DNA of 64,000 nucleotides, taken from assembly GCF_027497195.1 (NCBI RefSeq), contig NZ_CP114905.1, forward strand, positions 6,397,001-6,461,000, written 5' to 3'. The DNA is from Streptomyces sp. WMMC500 (GTDB lineage Bacteria > Actinomycetota > Actinomycetes > Streptomycetales > Streptomycetaceae). The notes below the pieces were generated by a model. The model was not told where the DNA came from and did not search any database. It saw nothing but the letters and a program-made list of their open reading frames with translations. Shown piece after piece: positions 55,160-63,413 of this stretch. The position numbers and the translations under genes were made by a program. The stretch's first letter is position 1, and each line of letters opens with the position of its first letter.

Positions 55160-56458
55160 ATGCCTCGCACCCCAACAGTTCACCCTGCCGTGCTCGCATG
55201 GCGTGACGCGCTGCACCAGCAAGGGAACTGCACCCAGAAATCTGCTCAGACCATGGCCGGACACATCATGGCCATGGTCCGCCGACTCGACGTCGAACCC
55301 ACCGAACTCCCCGAGAATGCCGTGCATTTGCACTTCCGGGGCCGCGCCGTATCCGCGAAGACCTGCAAGGTGTACGAGGACAGCCGGAAGGCATTCGCAC
55401 GCTGGCTCGACAACGGGGCGTGCATCTTCCGGGACGGCAGCCCGAAGCGGATCACGGAATACGCCGACGAAGATGTCGCCCGCTTCCACCGGCGGCTGTG
55501 CACGTCGAAATCCGAGACGACAGCGGACCGCTACGCACATCAGGTCGCGATGATCGCGCGGGAGGCGGGAAAGCTCGCGCGGGACCTCACCGAGGACGAC
55601 CTGTACGACCACATCCAAGACCGTGACGACAAGAACCAGCGCTCTAGGGGCCGCCCTCTGCGCGCCAACTCGGTTAGTGCCAAGCTGGCCGCCATGCGCG
55701 CATTCCTCCGGGTCATGCACCTGCCGGACATCACCCGGGACGTGCGCGCAGAAATCAACCTGACCGGGAGGGATGAGGCGCACACGCCGCCCATCCCCAA
55801 GGAGACCCTGAAGTTTCTGCTCGACTGCGCGCAACTCGACGCACAAGACAGCTCGCGCGCGGTCGCAGAAACGGGAAAGCGGGCACGCACGATGCTGCTG
55901 CTCGGCTCCACCAACGGACTCCGCATCCACGAAATGCTGCACATCGGGCGGGAAAGTCTCGTCTGGCGTGACGGCACCGCCTATCTGGAACTCCGCAAGC
56001 ACAAGTCGGGCCGGCGTCTTCCGTCCGTGTATCTGCGCGCCTCTGCTCAGGTCGTGGCAGACCTCACCGAGAACTATCGCCGAAAGGAAAAGGTATGTCT
56101 CTCGGACTGGACGCCGAGGAAGGCTGCTGAATGGCTCGTGGCGTTCGCCATAAGGCATGGCGTAACGGGACTGCGCAGTCACATGCTCCGGGCCCGGTTC
56201 GGAACGTCGCTGTACCGCGAGAGCGGAAACAACCTGGTGGCCGTCAAGGAGTACATGCGGCACAAGGACATCGGGACCACGCAGAGGTACGTCGTCATAG
56301 AGGAGGACGACCCCGCGCATGCAGCGGCATTCTCGCTCGGGTCGGATTGGACGGCTACGCCGCCCAAGGTGCCCGCACAACCCGCCCGCGGTGCCGATTG
56401 GCGGCCCGGTGAGGTAACGGCCGGTAAGCCGATAGCCAAAGCCACGGACGCCGCCTAG
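55160..56458 (+). CDS. int: Tyrosine recombinase (phage-type integrase)
   Basis: A site-specific integrase of 432 aa from ATG 55160, with AAAGGGACC upstream. The N-terminal SAM-like core-binding domain spans about residues 10-175 and the catalytic domain follows. Active-site residues are Arg255 (NGLRIHEML), a Lys in LRKHKSGRR, His341-x-x-Arg344 (SHMLRARFG), His368 (MRHKDIGTTQRY) and the nucleophile Tyr377. All are intact, so the enzyme should be active. It sits directly next to the duplicated mreB-start sequences, which fits their role as attachment sites. Codon use is less GC-extreme than in the chromosome to the left. No excisionase is recognisable beside it. Confidence 0.93.
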   Translation: MPRTPTVHPAVLAWRDALHQQGNCTQKSAQTMAGHIMAMVRRLDVEPTELPENAVHLHFRGRAVSAKTCKVYEDSRKAFARWLDNGACIFRDGSPKRITEYADEDVARFHRRLCTSKSETTADRYAHQVAMIAREAGKLARDLTEDDLYDHIQDRDDKNQRSRGRPLRANSVSAKLAAMRAFLRVMHLPDITRDVRAEINLTGRDEAHTPPIPKETLKFLLDCAQLDAQDSSRAVAETGKRARTMLLLGSTNGLRIHEMLHIGRESLVWRDGTAYLELRKHKSGRRLPSVYLRASAQVVADLTENYRRKEKVCLSDWTPRKAAEWLVAFAIRHGVTGLRSHMLRARFGTSLYRESGNNLVAVKEYMRHKDIGTTQRYVVIEEDDPAHAAAFSLGSDWTATPPKVPAQPARGADWRPGEVTAGKPIAKATDAA

Positions 56459-56924
56459 GGCTGTCGAGCGACAGGGGTACTCCACTGGTGTACTGAGACC
56501 CGGCAGGGAGCAACCTTTCCCGGTCTAAGTCTCGGACTGTGGCATAGTCCCTGGCGCGAGGCATCGGTGCGACAGGGAGCACCGATCCGACACGGCCCCC
56601 CGGCGCGCTTATCGTCGGGGGGCCGTGCTTTGCGCCCCCGGGGCAGCCGGAGACGCGGCACCCGCGAACCCTCGGGGGCCCGCAGCGATGCCGGGCATCC
56701 CTTTTACGCGCCCATAGCTGCAAGTGGCAACCAAATGAAGCACTGAGTCATATGCCGTGGCGCTATGCAATCGGCGCCACCCCTCGCCACTCACTCACCG
56801 TGATATCCCGCGCTGATAGTCAGTACATCGCATGGAACACGTGTGTGACCATCGCATGTCTGAATCCCGGGATAGGCGCGGGTGTCCCCGCATACTCGAA
56901 GCGAGCGAATCGAAAGGAAATGCC
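56459..56924. other. Structured 466-bp region after the integrase
   Basis: No convincing gene. It contains several stem-loops: ATCGGTGC / GCACCGAT (56563-56586), the terminator at 56591-56627 and GTGGCGC / GCGCCAC (56757-56763 with 56774-56780). The sequence from about 56700 to 56850 is relatively AT-rich and may hold the promoter of the small genes downstream. Confidence 0.5.
56591..56627 (+). terminator. Terminator after the integrase operon
   Basis: A perfect 12-bp stem CACGGCCCCCCG / CGGGGGGCCGTG with a 13-nt loop and the trailing sequence CTTTG. Confidence 0.8.
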
Positions 56925-57077
56925 ATGGCACAAAGAAAATCCGCATGCCCGCACCGTCGAAAGCAGTTCCACGCGGCAGCCAACGCCCGAACAGAAATCT
57001 GGATCTGCCGGGACTGCGACCGGAAGTTGATCAAAGTCGTGAGAGCACGGCCCGCACCGCAGAGGGCCGACAGGTGA
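56925..57077 (+). CDS. Small zinc-ribbon-like phage protein
   Basis: A 50-aa protein from ATG 56925, with a strong GAAAGGAAA (56912-56920) upstream. It has Cys-Pro-His near the front (SACPHRRKQF) and Cys-Arg-Asp-Cys later (WICRDCDRKLI), a likely single zinc-ribbon or knuckle, with a basic tail. Its stop overlaps the next start as GTGA. Small zinc proteins of this kind are frequent in actinobacterial phages; the function is unknown. Confidence 0.7.
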   Translation: MAQRKSACPHRRKQFHAAANARTEIWICRDCDRKLIKVVRARPAPQRADR

Positions 57078-57238
57078 ACGCGGTTCTCCTCCTGGTGGCC
57101 CTGGCCGTCTGGCTCGTGGCGCTGGCCGCTGTCGCCGCTATCGGATACGTCGCCATCTTCGCCGCGCGGTGGCTCGAATCGCTGCGCTGGCCCGAGGACG
57201 CCACGGGCGCAGTGCCCGGCCCTCGGCACACCGAATAG
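57074..57238 (+). CDS. Small membrane protein of the element
   Basis: A 54-aa frame from GTG 57074, overlapping the previous stop by 4 bp. One long hydrophobic helix (VLLLVALAVWLVALAAVAAIGYVAIFAARWL) is followed by a polar tail. The overlap and the frame-wide hydrophobic pattern support a real gene. The function is unknown; holin-like roles are possible but nothing specific shows this. Confidence 0.65.
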   Translation: MNAVLLLVALAVWLVALAAVAAIGYVAIFAARWLESLRWPEDATGAVPGPRHTE

Positions 57239-57245
57239 GGGAACT

Positions 57246-57419
57246 ATGGCAGGCACGCAGAAACCGCGCGGAATTCAGCGGTGCGCATGCTGCAACAGGA
57301 TCCGCGGCGCGTACCACAAGATGTCCTGCGTCTACACGTACAGCGCCGAGGCTGCAAAGCATCAGAAATGGGTGACCGTCGAGCCGGCGGAGAGCGACCG
57401 GCCGGAGAACGAGGAGTGA
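57246..57419 (+). CDS. Small cysteine-containing phage protein
   Basis: A 57-aa frame from ATG 57246 with AGGGGA just upstream. It contains Cys-Ala-Cys-Cys (QRCACCNRI) and a later Cys (KMSCVYTY), so it may bind zinc, and ends with an acidic tail (ESDRPENEE). It is tightly packed between neighbours (7 bp after the previous stop, 1 bp before the next start), which supports translation. The function is unknown. Confidence 0.65.
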   Translation: MAGTQKPRGIQRCACCNRIRGAYHKMSCVYTYSAEAAKHQKWVTVEPAESDRPENEE

Positions 57420-57420
57420 C

Positions 57421-57693
57421 ATGGAACTCGACTTGACTGCATTCGTGGCCGTGAAGCCCGGGGCAGGGTGGCGCATTCGGCAGCTCAGCCGAGAGAGCGT
57501 GTGGGAGCAGTGGGAACCGCTTATCGGGTGGGCAGTCGACGAGTGGGGGGAGACCCGCCCTCTGGTGATCGTGCGAACCGGCCGCCTCCTGGCGCTCGCG
57601 ATCCCGCCCGCGGACAAGTACCAGATCCAGCAGGAGCTGGATTTCCCCGTGCAGCACTTGCCGGAGTCGGCGGAGGATGCGGCGGCGGCGTGA
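57421..57693 (+). CDS. Hypothetical phage protein
   Basis: 90 aa from ATG 57421, with GAGGAG (57411-57416) overlapping the end of the previous gene. It is a compact mixed alpha/beta sequence (WRIRQLSRESVWEQWEPLIGWAVDEW ... PLVIVRTGRLLALA) with no recognisable domain. The stop overlaps the start of the HNH gene as GTGA. The function is unknown. Confidence 0.7.
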   Translation: MELDLTAFVAVKPGAGWRIRQLSRESVWEQWEPLIGWAVDEWGETRPLVIVRTGRLLALAIPPADKYQIQQELDFPVQHLPESAEDAAAA

Positions 57694-57932
57694 GTAGCGC
57701 ACTGCGGCCCGGAGGATCGTCACGAGCGTGGCGGAGAATCCGGGCCGCCGTGCTGTCCGAGGAACCGGTATGCCGGTGGTGTGGCAATGCCGCTTCCACC
57801 CATGTCGATCACATCATTCCGCGGGCCCGCGGCGGGGACGACCGGCGGGAAAATCTGTGCGGCGCGTGCGGCCCGTGCAATCTCGCACGCGGCGACGGAA
57901 TGCCGGTGGCGGCGCCCTCCGCGGATTGGTGA
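57690..57932 (+). CDS. HNH endonuclease
   Basis: 80 aa from GTG 57690. It has the zinc-coordinating CRWCGN and CGACGPCN pairs flanking the HNH core HVDHIIPRARGGDDRRENL. Small HNH nucleases encoded just before the terminase genes are a known component of HK97-type DNA packaging machines, where they help terminase cut DNA at cos. The position here, one short gene and a GC-rich gap before the terminase, fits that role. Confidence 0.88.
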   Translation: MSSALRPGGSSRAWRRIRAAVLSEEPVCRWCGNAASTHVDHIIPRARGGDDRRENLCGACGPCNLARGDGMPVAAPSADW

Positions 57933-57943
57933 GCGGCGCGGGT

Positions 57944-57949
57944 GATAAT
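57944..57949 (+). promoter_or_regulatory. -10-like GATAAT before a small phage gene
   Basis: GATAAT ends 6 nt before GTG 57956 and no ribosome-binding site is seen, suggesting an internal leaderless promoter. Confidence 0.4.
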
Positions 57950-57955
57950 CGGGCC

Positions 57956-58207
57956 GTGACAGAAACCCGCACGGTCCGCGCGATGGATGCCGACTCGGCT
58001 GCTGCCCTATCCGGAGCGCTGGCCGCATTCGCGACTGGAGGAGGGTCGTACGTGCTGGTGAGAATCGAGCGGATCCGGCAGGAAGCGGAAACCGAGCGGC
58101 AGCGCAGACAGCACGCGCACGAAATCCACCTGGAGAACCTGCGGCACAGACACGCCATGGAACTCGGGGCGCAGAGTCGGTCCCGCGAATTCGAGGGTGA
58201 TTCGTGA
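57956..58207 (+). CDS. Hypothetical phage protein with coiled coil
   Basis: 83 aa from GTG 57956. A weakly hydrophobic stretch (SAAALSGALAAFATGGGSYVLV) is followed by a charged helix rich in Glu, Arg, Gln and His (RIRQEAETERQRRQHAHEIHLENLRHRHAMEL), probably a coiled coil. The function is unknown. Confidence 0.6.
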   Translation: MTETRTVRAMDADSAAALSGALAAFATGGGSYVLVRIERIRQEAETERQRRQHAHEIHLENLRHRHAMELGAQSRSREFEGDS

Positions 58208-58627
58208 TGCCGGGGGGTGGATGCGAAAACACGGGGGGAGTGGCGCGCGCTGACGAGACCGGGCGGGGGAGGAGGGGACGGCCGAGGACCGGGCCGGGCA
58301 CGTCGACCAGGCGCACGCCCGGCCCGGCCCGGCCGGGCCCGCGCGGTCGAGCTGCACGGCGCGGGCCCCGCCCGCTCCCGCCCGCTGCGCCGCGTAGGGG
58401 CCCCGGTGGGGGGCCGAGGGCCGGGCGGGCCGGTGGGCCCGCGGGCCGCCGTCACGGCGCGTCAGCCGCGCGCGCAGCGGACCCGCGTAGGCGCGTCGCG
58501 CGCCTCGACGGCCCGCGTTTTTGATCACCGGGGGGCCGCGGACACCCCGCGCCCCCTGTCCTCCCTCCCCGGCTGGGGGGTGGGGGGCCGCCCGGTGGGC
58601 GGCAGGAGACGCTGAGAGGGGCCGTGC
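58208..58627. other. Very GC-rich gap before the terminase genes; possible cos region
   Basis: 420 bp, much more GC- and G-rich than the rest of the element. Two long frames exist: GTG 58217-58615 (132 codons) and GTG 58204-58524 (106 codons, overlapping the previous stop). Both are dominated by Arg, Gly and Pro and neither has a recognisable domain, so I do not call either as a gene, although the 132-codon frame ends 12 bp before the next start and could be real. By position, between HNH and terminase, this is where a cos site would be expected; I cannot identify the cut site itself. Confidence 0.35.
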
Positions 58628-58987
58628 ATGGCTGCCAGAGGGTCACGGGCCCCGCGGGGCCCCAGCGGGCCGCACACGGCCGCTGAGAGCCGCACGGGGG
58701 GCCGAGGGGCGGGCCGGGTCGAGACCGGGGTCACGCGCGCCATCCGTGCCGCCCGGGACGGGGCGGCGGCAGACCCTCGGCTAGCCGGTCTGGAATCCCT
58801 GGCACGCACCCTCGCTGCGGGTGTCGATATCGCCGCGGACCAGCCGTACGCCCTGGCGCAACTCTCCCCCCGCCTCCTCGATGTGCTGGAGACGCTGATG
58901 CTCATTCCGCGGCAGACGCACTCGGATGCGCTGGCGCAGCTTCTCGCAGACATCGCCACACCGACCGTTCCGGGTGATGACGAATAG
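58628..58987 (+). CDS. Probable terminase small subunit
   Basis: 119 aa from ATG 58628, with GAGAGGGG (58614-58621) upstream. A basic, low-complexity N-terminus (RAPRGPSGPHTAAESRTGGRG) is followed by helical segments (VTRAIRAARDGAAADPRLAGLESLARTLAAGVD, LDVLETLMLIP, SDALAQLLADIA). I do not recognise a specific small-terminase family. The call rests on its size and on its position immediately before, and overlapping, the large terminase gene. Confidence 0.55.
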   Translation: MAARGSRAPRGPSGPHTAAESRTGGRGAGRVETGVTRAIRAARDGAAADPRLAGLESLARTLAAGVDIAADQPYALAQLSPRLLDVLETLMLIPRQTHSDALAQLLADIATPTVPGDDE

Positions 58988-60428
58988 GCGCGGGATCCCT
59001 CCCGCCTTCGCCACACCCCGGGATCCGCGGGCCCCCACGTACGGGCCCGCTGTCGGGACCCTGGCCGCTTCCATGGGCACGCCGTATATGCCGTGGCAGC
59101 GGCAGGTGGTGAATACCGCCCTGGAAGTCGGCCCCGATGGCCGACTGAGGTATTCCCTGATTGTGGTGACGGTCCCGCGGCAGTCGGGGAAGACAACGCT
59201 GCTGGCGAGCATCTTCGCGCACGCGATGCTCACCAGGTCGCGGGCCCGCTGCTGGCTCACCGCACAGAAACGCGAGGATGCGCGCGACACGTGGGGCGAG
59301 CTGTCCAGCCTGATCGAAACTTCCCCGCTGGCCGAGATCACGCGTCGGCGCAATGCGAACGGGCAGGAAATGCTGTCGGTGCCGCTACTCGGCTCGACGC
59401 TGCGCCCCTTTCACGCGGGTGACGAACGGGCTTTGCACGGAAAGCAGAGTGACCGGGTCCTCTGCGATGAGGCATTCGCCTTCTCGCGGGAGCAAGGGCG
59501 CGCCATTCTGCAAGCGGTGGTCCCGACACAGGCGACGCGGCCCGATGCCCAGACATGGGTGGTGAGCACGGCCGGGACAGCCGCTAGCACGTGGTTGTGG
59601 GACTACGTGCGCGACGCACGCGAGCGACTGTCGACCCCGGGCGGCGGCACCGGGCGTATGGCGTTCTTCGAGTGGGGCATTCCCGCGGACACCGAGGACC
59701 TGACGGACCTGGACGTATACGCCGCACATCACCCGGCACTCGGGCACACCATCGGTCGGGATGCCCTGGAAACGGCGGCTGAGCTGCTGTCTCCGGCGGA
59801 GTTCGCGCGGGCTTACGGGAACTTCTGGACGCAGACGGAATCCTGGGCACTGGCACCCGCACTGTGGGACGGGGCCCGGACAGCGGTCCCGCTGGATATG
59901 TCGGGGCCGCTGTCGTTCGCCGCCGAGGTATCGGCGGACCGGAAATCGTCGGTCATCGCGGTGGCCGGACAACGCAGTGACGGGCAGGGCCTGGCCGCGG
60001 AGATTGTTGATTTCCGGGATGGAATCGCGTGGGTGGCGCCGCGGATTCTGGAACTGGCAGAGCGCTGGAATCCGGCCGCGGTGGTGGTGGACCCGGGGTC
60101 ACCGGCGGGCACCGTGTACCGCAGATTGTCAGAGCAGCGTGATATGCGGCTGCCCATGGTCGACGTCACCGCCGGCACCCTGGTAGACGCACATACCGAA
60201 TTCCTCGACGGACTTGTGTCCGGTGCCTATGCGCACCGGACCCATAAGCGGCTGGACGCGGCCGTGCGGGCGGCTACGACACGCCTCCTGCGGGAGACAT
60301 CCGTGTTCTCCCGATTGGTCGCCGAGGACGGCACGACACCCGCGCCGCTGTTGGCCGCCATGCTGGCGCTCTATGGCCTCTCACACCCTCCCGCCGCATT
60401 CCCCGCGGAGCTGGTCACCGCGGCGTGA
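58977..60428 (+). CDS. Terminase large subunit
   Basis: The DNA-packaging motor and nuclease, 483 aa from ATG 58977, overlapping the previous gene by 11 bp. The ATPase domain has Walker A VPRQSGKTTLL, an adenine/Q-type motif in TPYMPWQRQVV and Walker B DRVLCDEAFAF, followed by the coupling motif WVVSTAGTAAS. The C-terminal RNase-H-like nuclease begins FAAEVSADRKSSVIAVAG (first metal aspartate) with later acidic residues in AAVVVDPGSPAG and TEFLDGLVSGAY. The length is normal for actinobacteriophage terminases. Confidence 0.92.
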   Translation: MTNRRGIPPAFATPRDPRAPTYGPAVGTLAASMGTPYMPWQRQVVNTALEVGPDGRLRYSLIVVTVPRQSGKTTLLASIFAHAMLTRSRARCWLTAQKREDARDTWGELSSLIETSPLAEITRRRNANGQEMLSVPLLGSTLRPFHAGDERALHGKQSDRVLCDEAFAFSREQGRAILQAVVPTQATRPDAQTWVVSTAGTAASTWLWDYVRDARERLSTPGGGTGRMAFFEWGIPADTEDLTDLDVYAAHHPALGHTIGRDALETAAELLSPAEFARAYGNFWTQTESWALAPALWDGARTAVPLDMSGPLSFAAEVSADRKSSVIAVAGQRSDGQGLAAEIVDFRDGIAWVAPRILELAERWNPAAVVVDPGSPAGTVYRRLSEQRDMRLPMVDVTAGTLVDAHTEFLDGLVSGAYAHRTHKRLDAAVRAATTRLLRETSVFSRLVAEDGTTPAPLLAAMLALYGLSHPPAAFPAELVTAA

Positions 60429-60464
60429 GACGTGCCATTACCGGCCGCGGAATGCGCATGGTCG

Positions 60465-60470
60465 TATATT
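60465..60470 (+). promoter_or_regulatory. -10-like TATATT before the portal gene
   Basis: TATATT ends 6 nt before ATG 60477, and the 48-bp gap after the terminase gene has no ribosome-binding site. An internal leaderless promoter is possible. Confidence 0.4.
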
Positions 60471-60476
60471 GCCGCT

Positions 60477-61664
60477 ATGGGCCTTTCCGACATTCTCCGG
60501 CTGCGGCGCCGTACGAGCGCTATCGCAGCGGCCGAAGATGTCGACATCGGGCGCCCGGTCGCGCCACCGGCAGGGAACATCGCCCCCGCACTCGTCTCGC
60601 AGATGGAAGCGGGGATGTCGAATCCGCTCGCCTTTCAGGCGATGGGCGGGTGCCTTACCCGGGAAATCGCCCTGGCCGTGCCCGCGGTGCGCCGCGGCGT
60701 GCGGGTCATCACCACGGCCATTGCGCAAATGCCCCTCACCCGCTGGCGCGGAATGGACCCGATGGATCCCGGCCCCTATCTCCAGCAACCCGAACCCTCG
60801 CGCGCGTACGTGACGACGCTCACTCTCACCGTGGAAGACCTGATCATGCACCCGCATGCGTGGTGGATGGTGGTCCACCGCGATGCGGCCGGATACCCCC
60901 TGAATGTGCGACGCCTCGAACCAGAGCTAGTGACCGTCGAGACCGAATACGCCACGGGGGAGGTGACCCGGCAATACGTCGCCTACCAGGGTCGCCAAGT
61001 GCCGCAGCGGGACCTTATCCGCTTCGACGGCCCGGACCTCGGGATTCTGCGGCTTGGGATTGTCGAGATCCTGACCGCGCTGCGGCTAGAGATGGCGGCC
61101 CGCATGTATGCGGATCCCGAGGTTCCGTCCGGCTACTGGAAAAACTCCGGTGAGTACCCCATGAAGCGGGACGAGATCACCACGTTCATGGCCGAATGGC
61201 GGGCCGCACGCGCACGCGGATCCTCCGCATTCGCAAACGGGTCCGTCGACTGGGTGTCGGTCTTCATGCAGCCTGACCAACTTCAGCTTGTGCAGGGCCG
61301 GGAGGAAGCCAGCGCACAGATTGCGCGACTGCTCAACCTTCCGGCCCGCTACGCGAACGCCAAGAGCGCGGATTCGATGACGTATAGCACCATCGCCACG
61401 GAACACCGGGACCTGTACGACCTGTCTCTTCAGTGCTACATGGCCCCCATCGCGCAGCGGCTATCCATGCCCGACCTGAACGGCACGCCGCGGGGACAGC
61501 GGGTCGCATTCGACGCTGATGTCTTCCTGCGCAGTGAGCCGAGGGACCGCGCGGAAGTCGGCGAAATCCTGATCCGCTCCGGCCAGTCCACCGCCGAGGA
61601 ACAGCGCCAGGAGCAAGGGAAGCCGCCACTGCCCACCGAGGAGGACTCCGCCAATGCGGCCTGA
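60477..61664 (+). CDS. HK97-type portal protein
   Basis: Forms the dodecameric DNA gate at one capsid vertex. 395 aa from ATG 60477 (MGLSDILRLRRRTSA), a typical portal opening. Family features are ALAVPAVRRGVRVITTAIAQMPLTRW (the 'V-x-R-x-V-x-I-I-A' helix), a middle with QVPQRDLIRFDG, then AARMYADPEVPSGYWKNSG and NLPARYANAKSADSMTYSTIATEHRDLYDLSLQ, the clip/stem-crown region. The C-terminus overlaps the start of the capsid gene by 11 bp. The -10-like TATATT before its start may allow independent transcription. Confidence 0.92.
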   Translation: MGLSDILRLRRRTSAIAAAEDVDIGRPVAPPAGNIAPALVSQMEAGMSNPLAFQAMGGCLTREIALAVPAVRRGVRVITTAIAQMPLTRWRGMDPMDPGPYLQQPEPSRAYVTTLTLTVEDLIMHPHAWWMVVHRDAAGYPLNVRRLEPELVTVETEYATGEVTRQYVAYQGRQVPQRDLIRFDGPDLGILRLGIVEILTALRLEMAARMYADPEVPSGYWKNSGEYPMKRDEITTFMAEWRAARARGSSAFANGSVDWVSVFMQPDQLQLVQGREEASAQIARLLNLPARYANAKSADSMTYSTIATEHRDLYDLSLQCYMAPIAQRLSMPDLNGTPRGQRVAFDADVFLRSEPRDRAEVGEILIRSGQSTAEEQRQEQGKPPLPTEEDSANAA

Positions 61665-63402
61665 AGTCATCACGGTACAAAACTCCGCCGTCACCGCCGG
61701 CGGAACGCATGAGGGCCGGACTATCTCCGGGACACTGGCGACGTACGGAATGCGCGTCCACCCGCACGGCCCCTGGTACGCCGTAAGGCTCTCCCCGGGC
61801 GCGCTGAGAATCCCCGCGGAACTGTCCGCCGTGAAGCTGCTCGACTCGCATGACGACCGCGCCATTATCGGCTCACTCGCCGAACTGGACGACGACGGCG
61901 GACGGGTCCGGGGAGTCTTCCGGGTAGCGACCACCGCCGCCGCCACGGACGTGCTCACGCTCGTATCCGAGGGGCACGTAGACGGCCTGTCGGTGGGATA
62001 CCGCGTCCTCGACGGCCGGGAAGTCATCGAGCAAGAGGAAGAAGTTTTCGAGGTCACCGCGGCCGAACTCTTCGAGGTCTCGGTAGTCGGGTGGCCCGCG
62101 GACTCCACCGCGCGCATCGGAGAAATCACACAGACAAGGGAGAATGCAATGCCCGTAGAGACTCCGGCCGCGCCGGACACCGCCCCCGAGACGCTTACCC
62201 GCGCAGACCTGGAAACCGCCGTCACGCACGCCGTGAGCACGGCCCTGGCGACACAGGCCCCGCCCCCGGCCGTGGACGTGCTGGAGGGAGCGCAGACAAC
62301 CGCCAGGGCCGCCAGCGGCGGCCGGGCCGGGCCGCCCGTGCTCCGCACCGCGGACGGCCGTGTCATCGCAGTACAGGCCCGGGACCGGGCCCGCAGTCAG
62401 TACCCGGGGGTGTGGACCCCGGACGGCCGGTACATCACCGCGGGTGACTACCTCGCGGCATGGGCCCGCGCGGTCGGCCCCGAGGGTGACAGCGGCGAAT
62501 TCTCCGCCATTCGCGCAGCTCTGGCCGACGAGATCACCACCGATGTTCCGGGACTCCTGCCCACGAGCATCATTGGCGAACTACTGGGCCGCCCGACCGG
62601 CAGGCGGCGGCTGTGGGATTCGCTGTCGATGAAGGACATGCCCATGGTGGGAGAGAAGTTCTCCCGCCCGAAGCTGACGCAGAACACCGCGGTCAATCCG
62701 CAGACGGCACAGAAGACCGAAGTGGCGTCGCAGAAGATGACGGTCACACTCGAAGATGTGCAGAAGACGACGCTGGCGGGTGCGCTCGATATCGCCTACC
62801 AGGTGATCGACTGGACTTCCCCGGCATTCCTGAACGAAGTGGTGCGGAACTTCGTAGCCGTCTACATGGCGCGCACTGACCTGCTGGCAGCAACGAACCT
62901 GAACGCGGCGGCTACCGGCGGGCCCGTTGCGTGGGACGGCACTCCGGCCGGTCTGAATACCGCGCTGGCTACCGCCGCGGGTCTGGTCTACGAGTCCATT
63001 CCGACCGGTGCGGACGCCATTCCCAATACCGTCTGGATCAGCACGGACGTGTGGGTCAGACTCGCCGGACTGACTGACACCACGGGCCGCCCGCTGCTGC
63101 CCTACCTGTCTCCGTCGAATGCGTCGGGGCAACTCGACGTGTCCGACCCGGAAACCGGGATCACGAATTCGCCCTTCCGCTGGGTGATTTCCAAGAATCT
63201 GCCCGACGCCACGATGATCGTCGGTGATGCGGAACTGACCGAGAGCTACGAGAATGGCCGCCGTTTCCTTCAGGCGGAAAGGCCCGATGTCCTCGGCAGG
63301 GATCTCGCGTACATGGGATACGTCGCCACGTACTTCCCGTACCCGGCATCGCTCGTGCGGGTAACGGTCCCGGCCCCCGCTCCCGCACGCGCCGCGAAGT
63401 AG
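61654..63402 (+). CDS. Prohead protease - major capsid protein fusion (HK97 type)
   Basis: One 582-aa frame carries two usually separate functions. Residues 1-160 form an S78-type prohead protease: GTLATYGMRV, the catalytic His66 in LLDSHDDRAIIG and Ser113 in VDGLSVGYRV, with ELFEVSVVGWPA. From about residue 260 onward it is an HK97-fold major capsid protein (DVPGLLPTSIIGELLGR ... DIAYQVIDWTSPAFLNEVVRNFVAVYMARTD, VWVRLAGLTDTTGRPLLPYL, ending YMGYVATYFPYPASLVRVTVP). The linker region 166-230 resembles a scaffold/delta domain. At codon 166 there is an in-frame ATG (62149), 6 nt after AAGGGAG (62136-62142), so a free 417-aa scaffold-capsid is probably also made. Confidence 0.92.
   Translation: MRPEVITVQNSAVTAGGTHEGRTISGTLATYGMRVHPHGPWYAVRLSPGALRIPAELSAVKLLDSHDDRAIIGSLAELDDDGGRVRGVFRVATTAAATDVLTLVSEGHVDGLSVGYRVLDGREVIEQEEEVFEVTAAELFEVSVVGWPADSTARIGEITQTRENAMPVETPAAPDTAPETLTRADLETAVTHAVSTALATQAPPPAVDVLEGAQTTARAASGGRAGPPVLRTADGRVIAVQARDRARSQYPGVWTPDGRYITAGDYLAAWARAVGPEGDSGEFSAIRAALADEITTDVPGLLPTSIIGELLGRPTGRRRLWDSLSMKDMPMVGEKFSRPKLTQNTAVNPQTAQKTEVASQKMTVTLEDVQKTTLAGALDIAYQVIDWTSPAFLNEVVRNFVAVYMARTDLLAATNLNAAATGGPVAWDGTPAGLNTALATAAGLVYESIPTGADAIPNTVWISTDVWVRLAGLTDTTGRPLLPYLSPSNASGQLDVSDPETGITNSPFRWVISKNLPDATMIVGDAELTESYENGRRFLQAERPDVLGRDLAYMGYVATYFPYPASLVRVTVPAPAPARAAK
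62136..62151 (+). promoter_or_regulatory. Internal ribosome-binding site and start within the protease-capsid ORF
   Basis: AAGGGAG (62136-62142), a 6-nt spacer and an in-frame ATG (62149-62151) fall exactly at the boundary between the protease and the scaffold/capsid part. This is the only place in that area with both elements. Confidence 0.65.
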
Positions 63403-63413
63403 GCGGGCGGGAA

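Noticed and set aside
54615..55160. CRISPR array or other short direct-repeat array
   Set aside because: The only repeat is the pair of diverged mreB-like junctions; there is no regular spacing and there are no further copies. No CRISPR array was seen elsewhere in the window.
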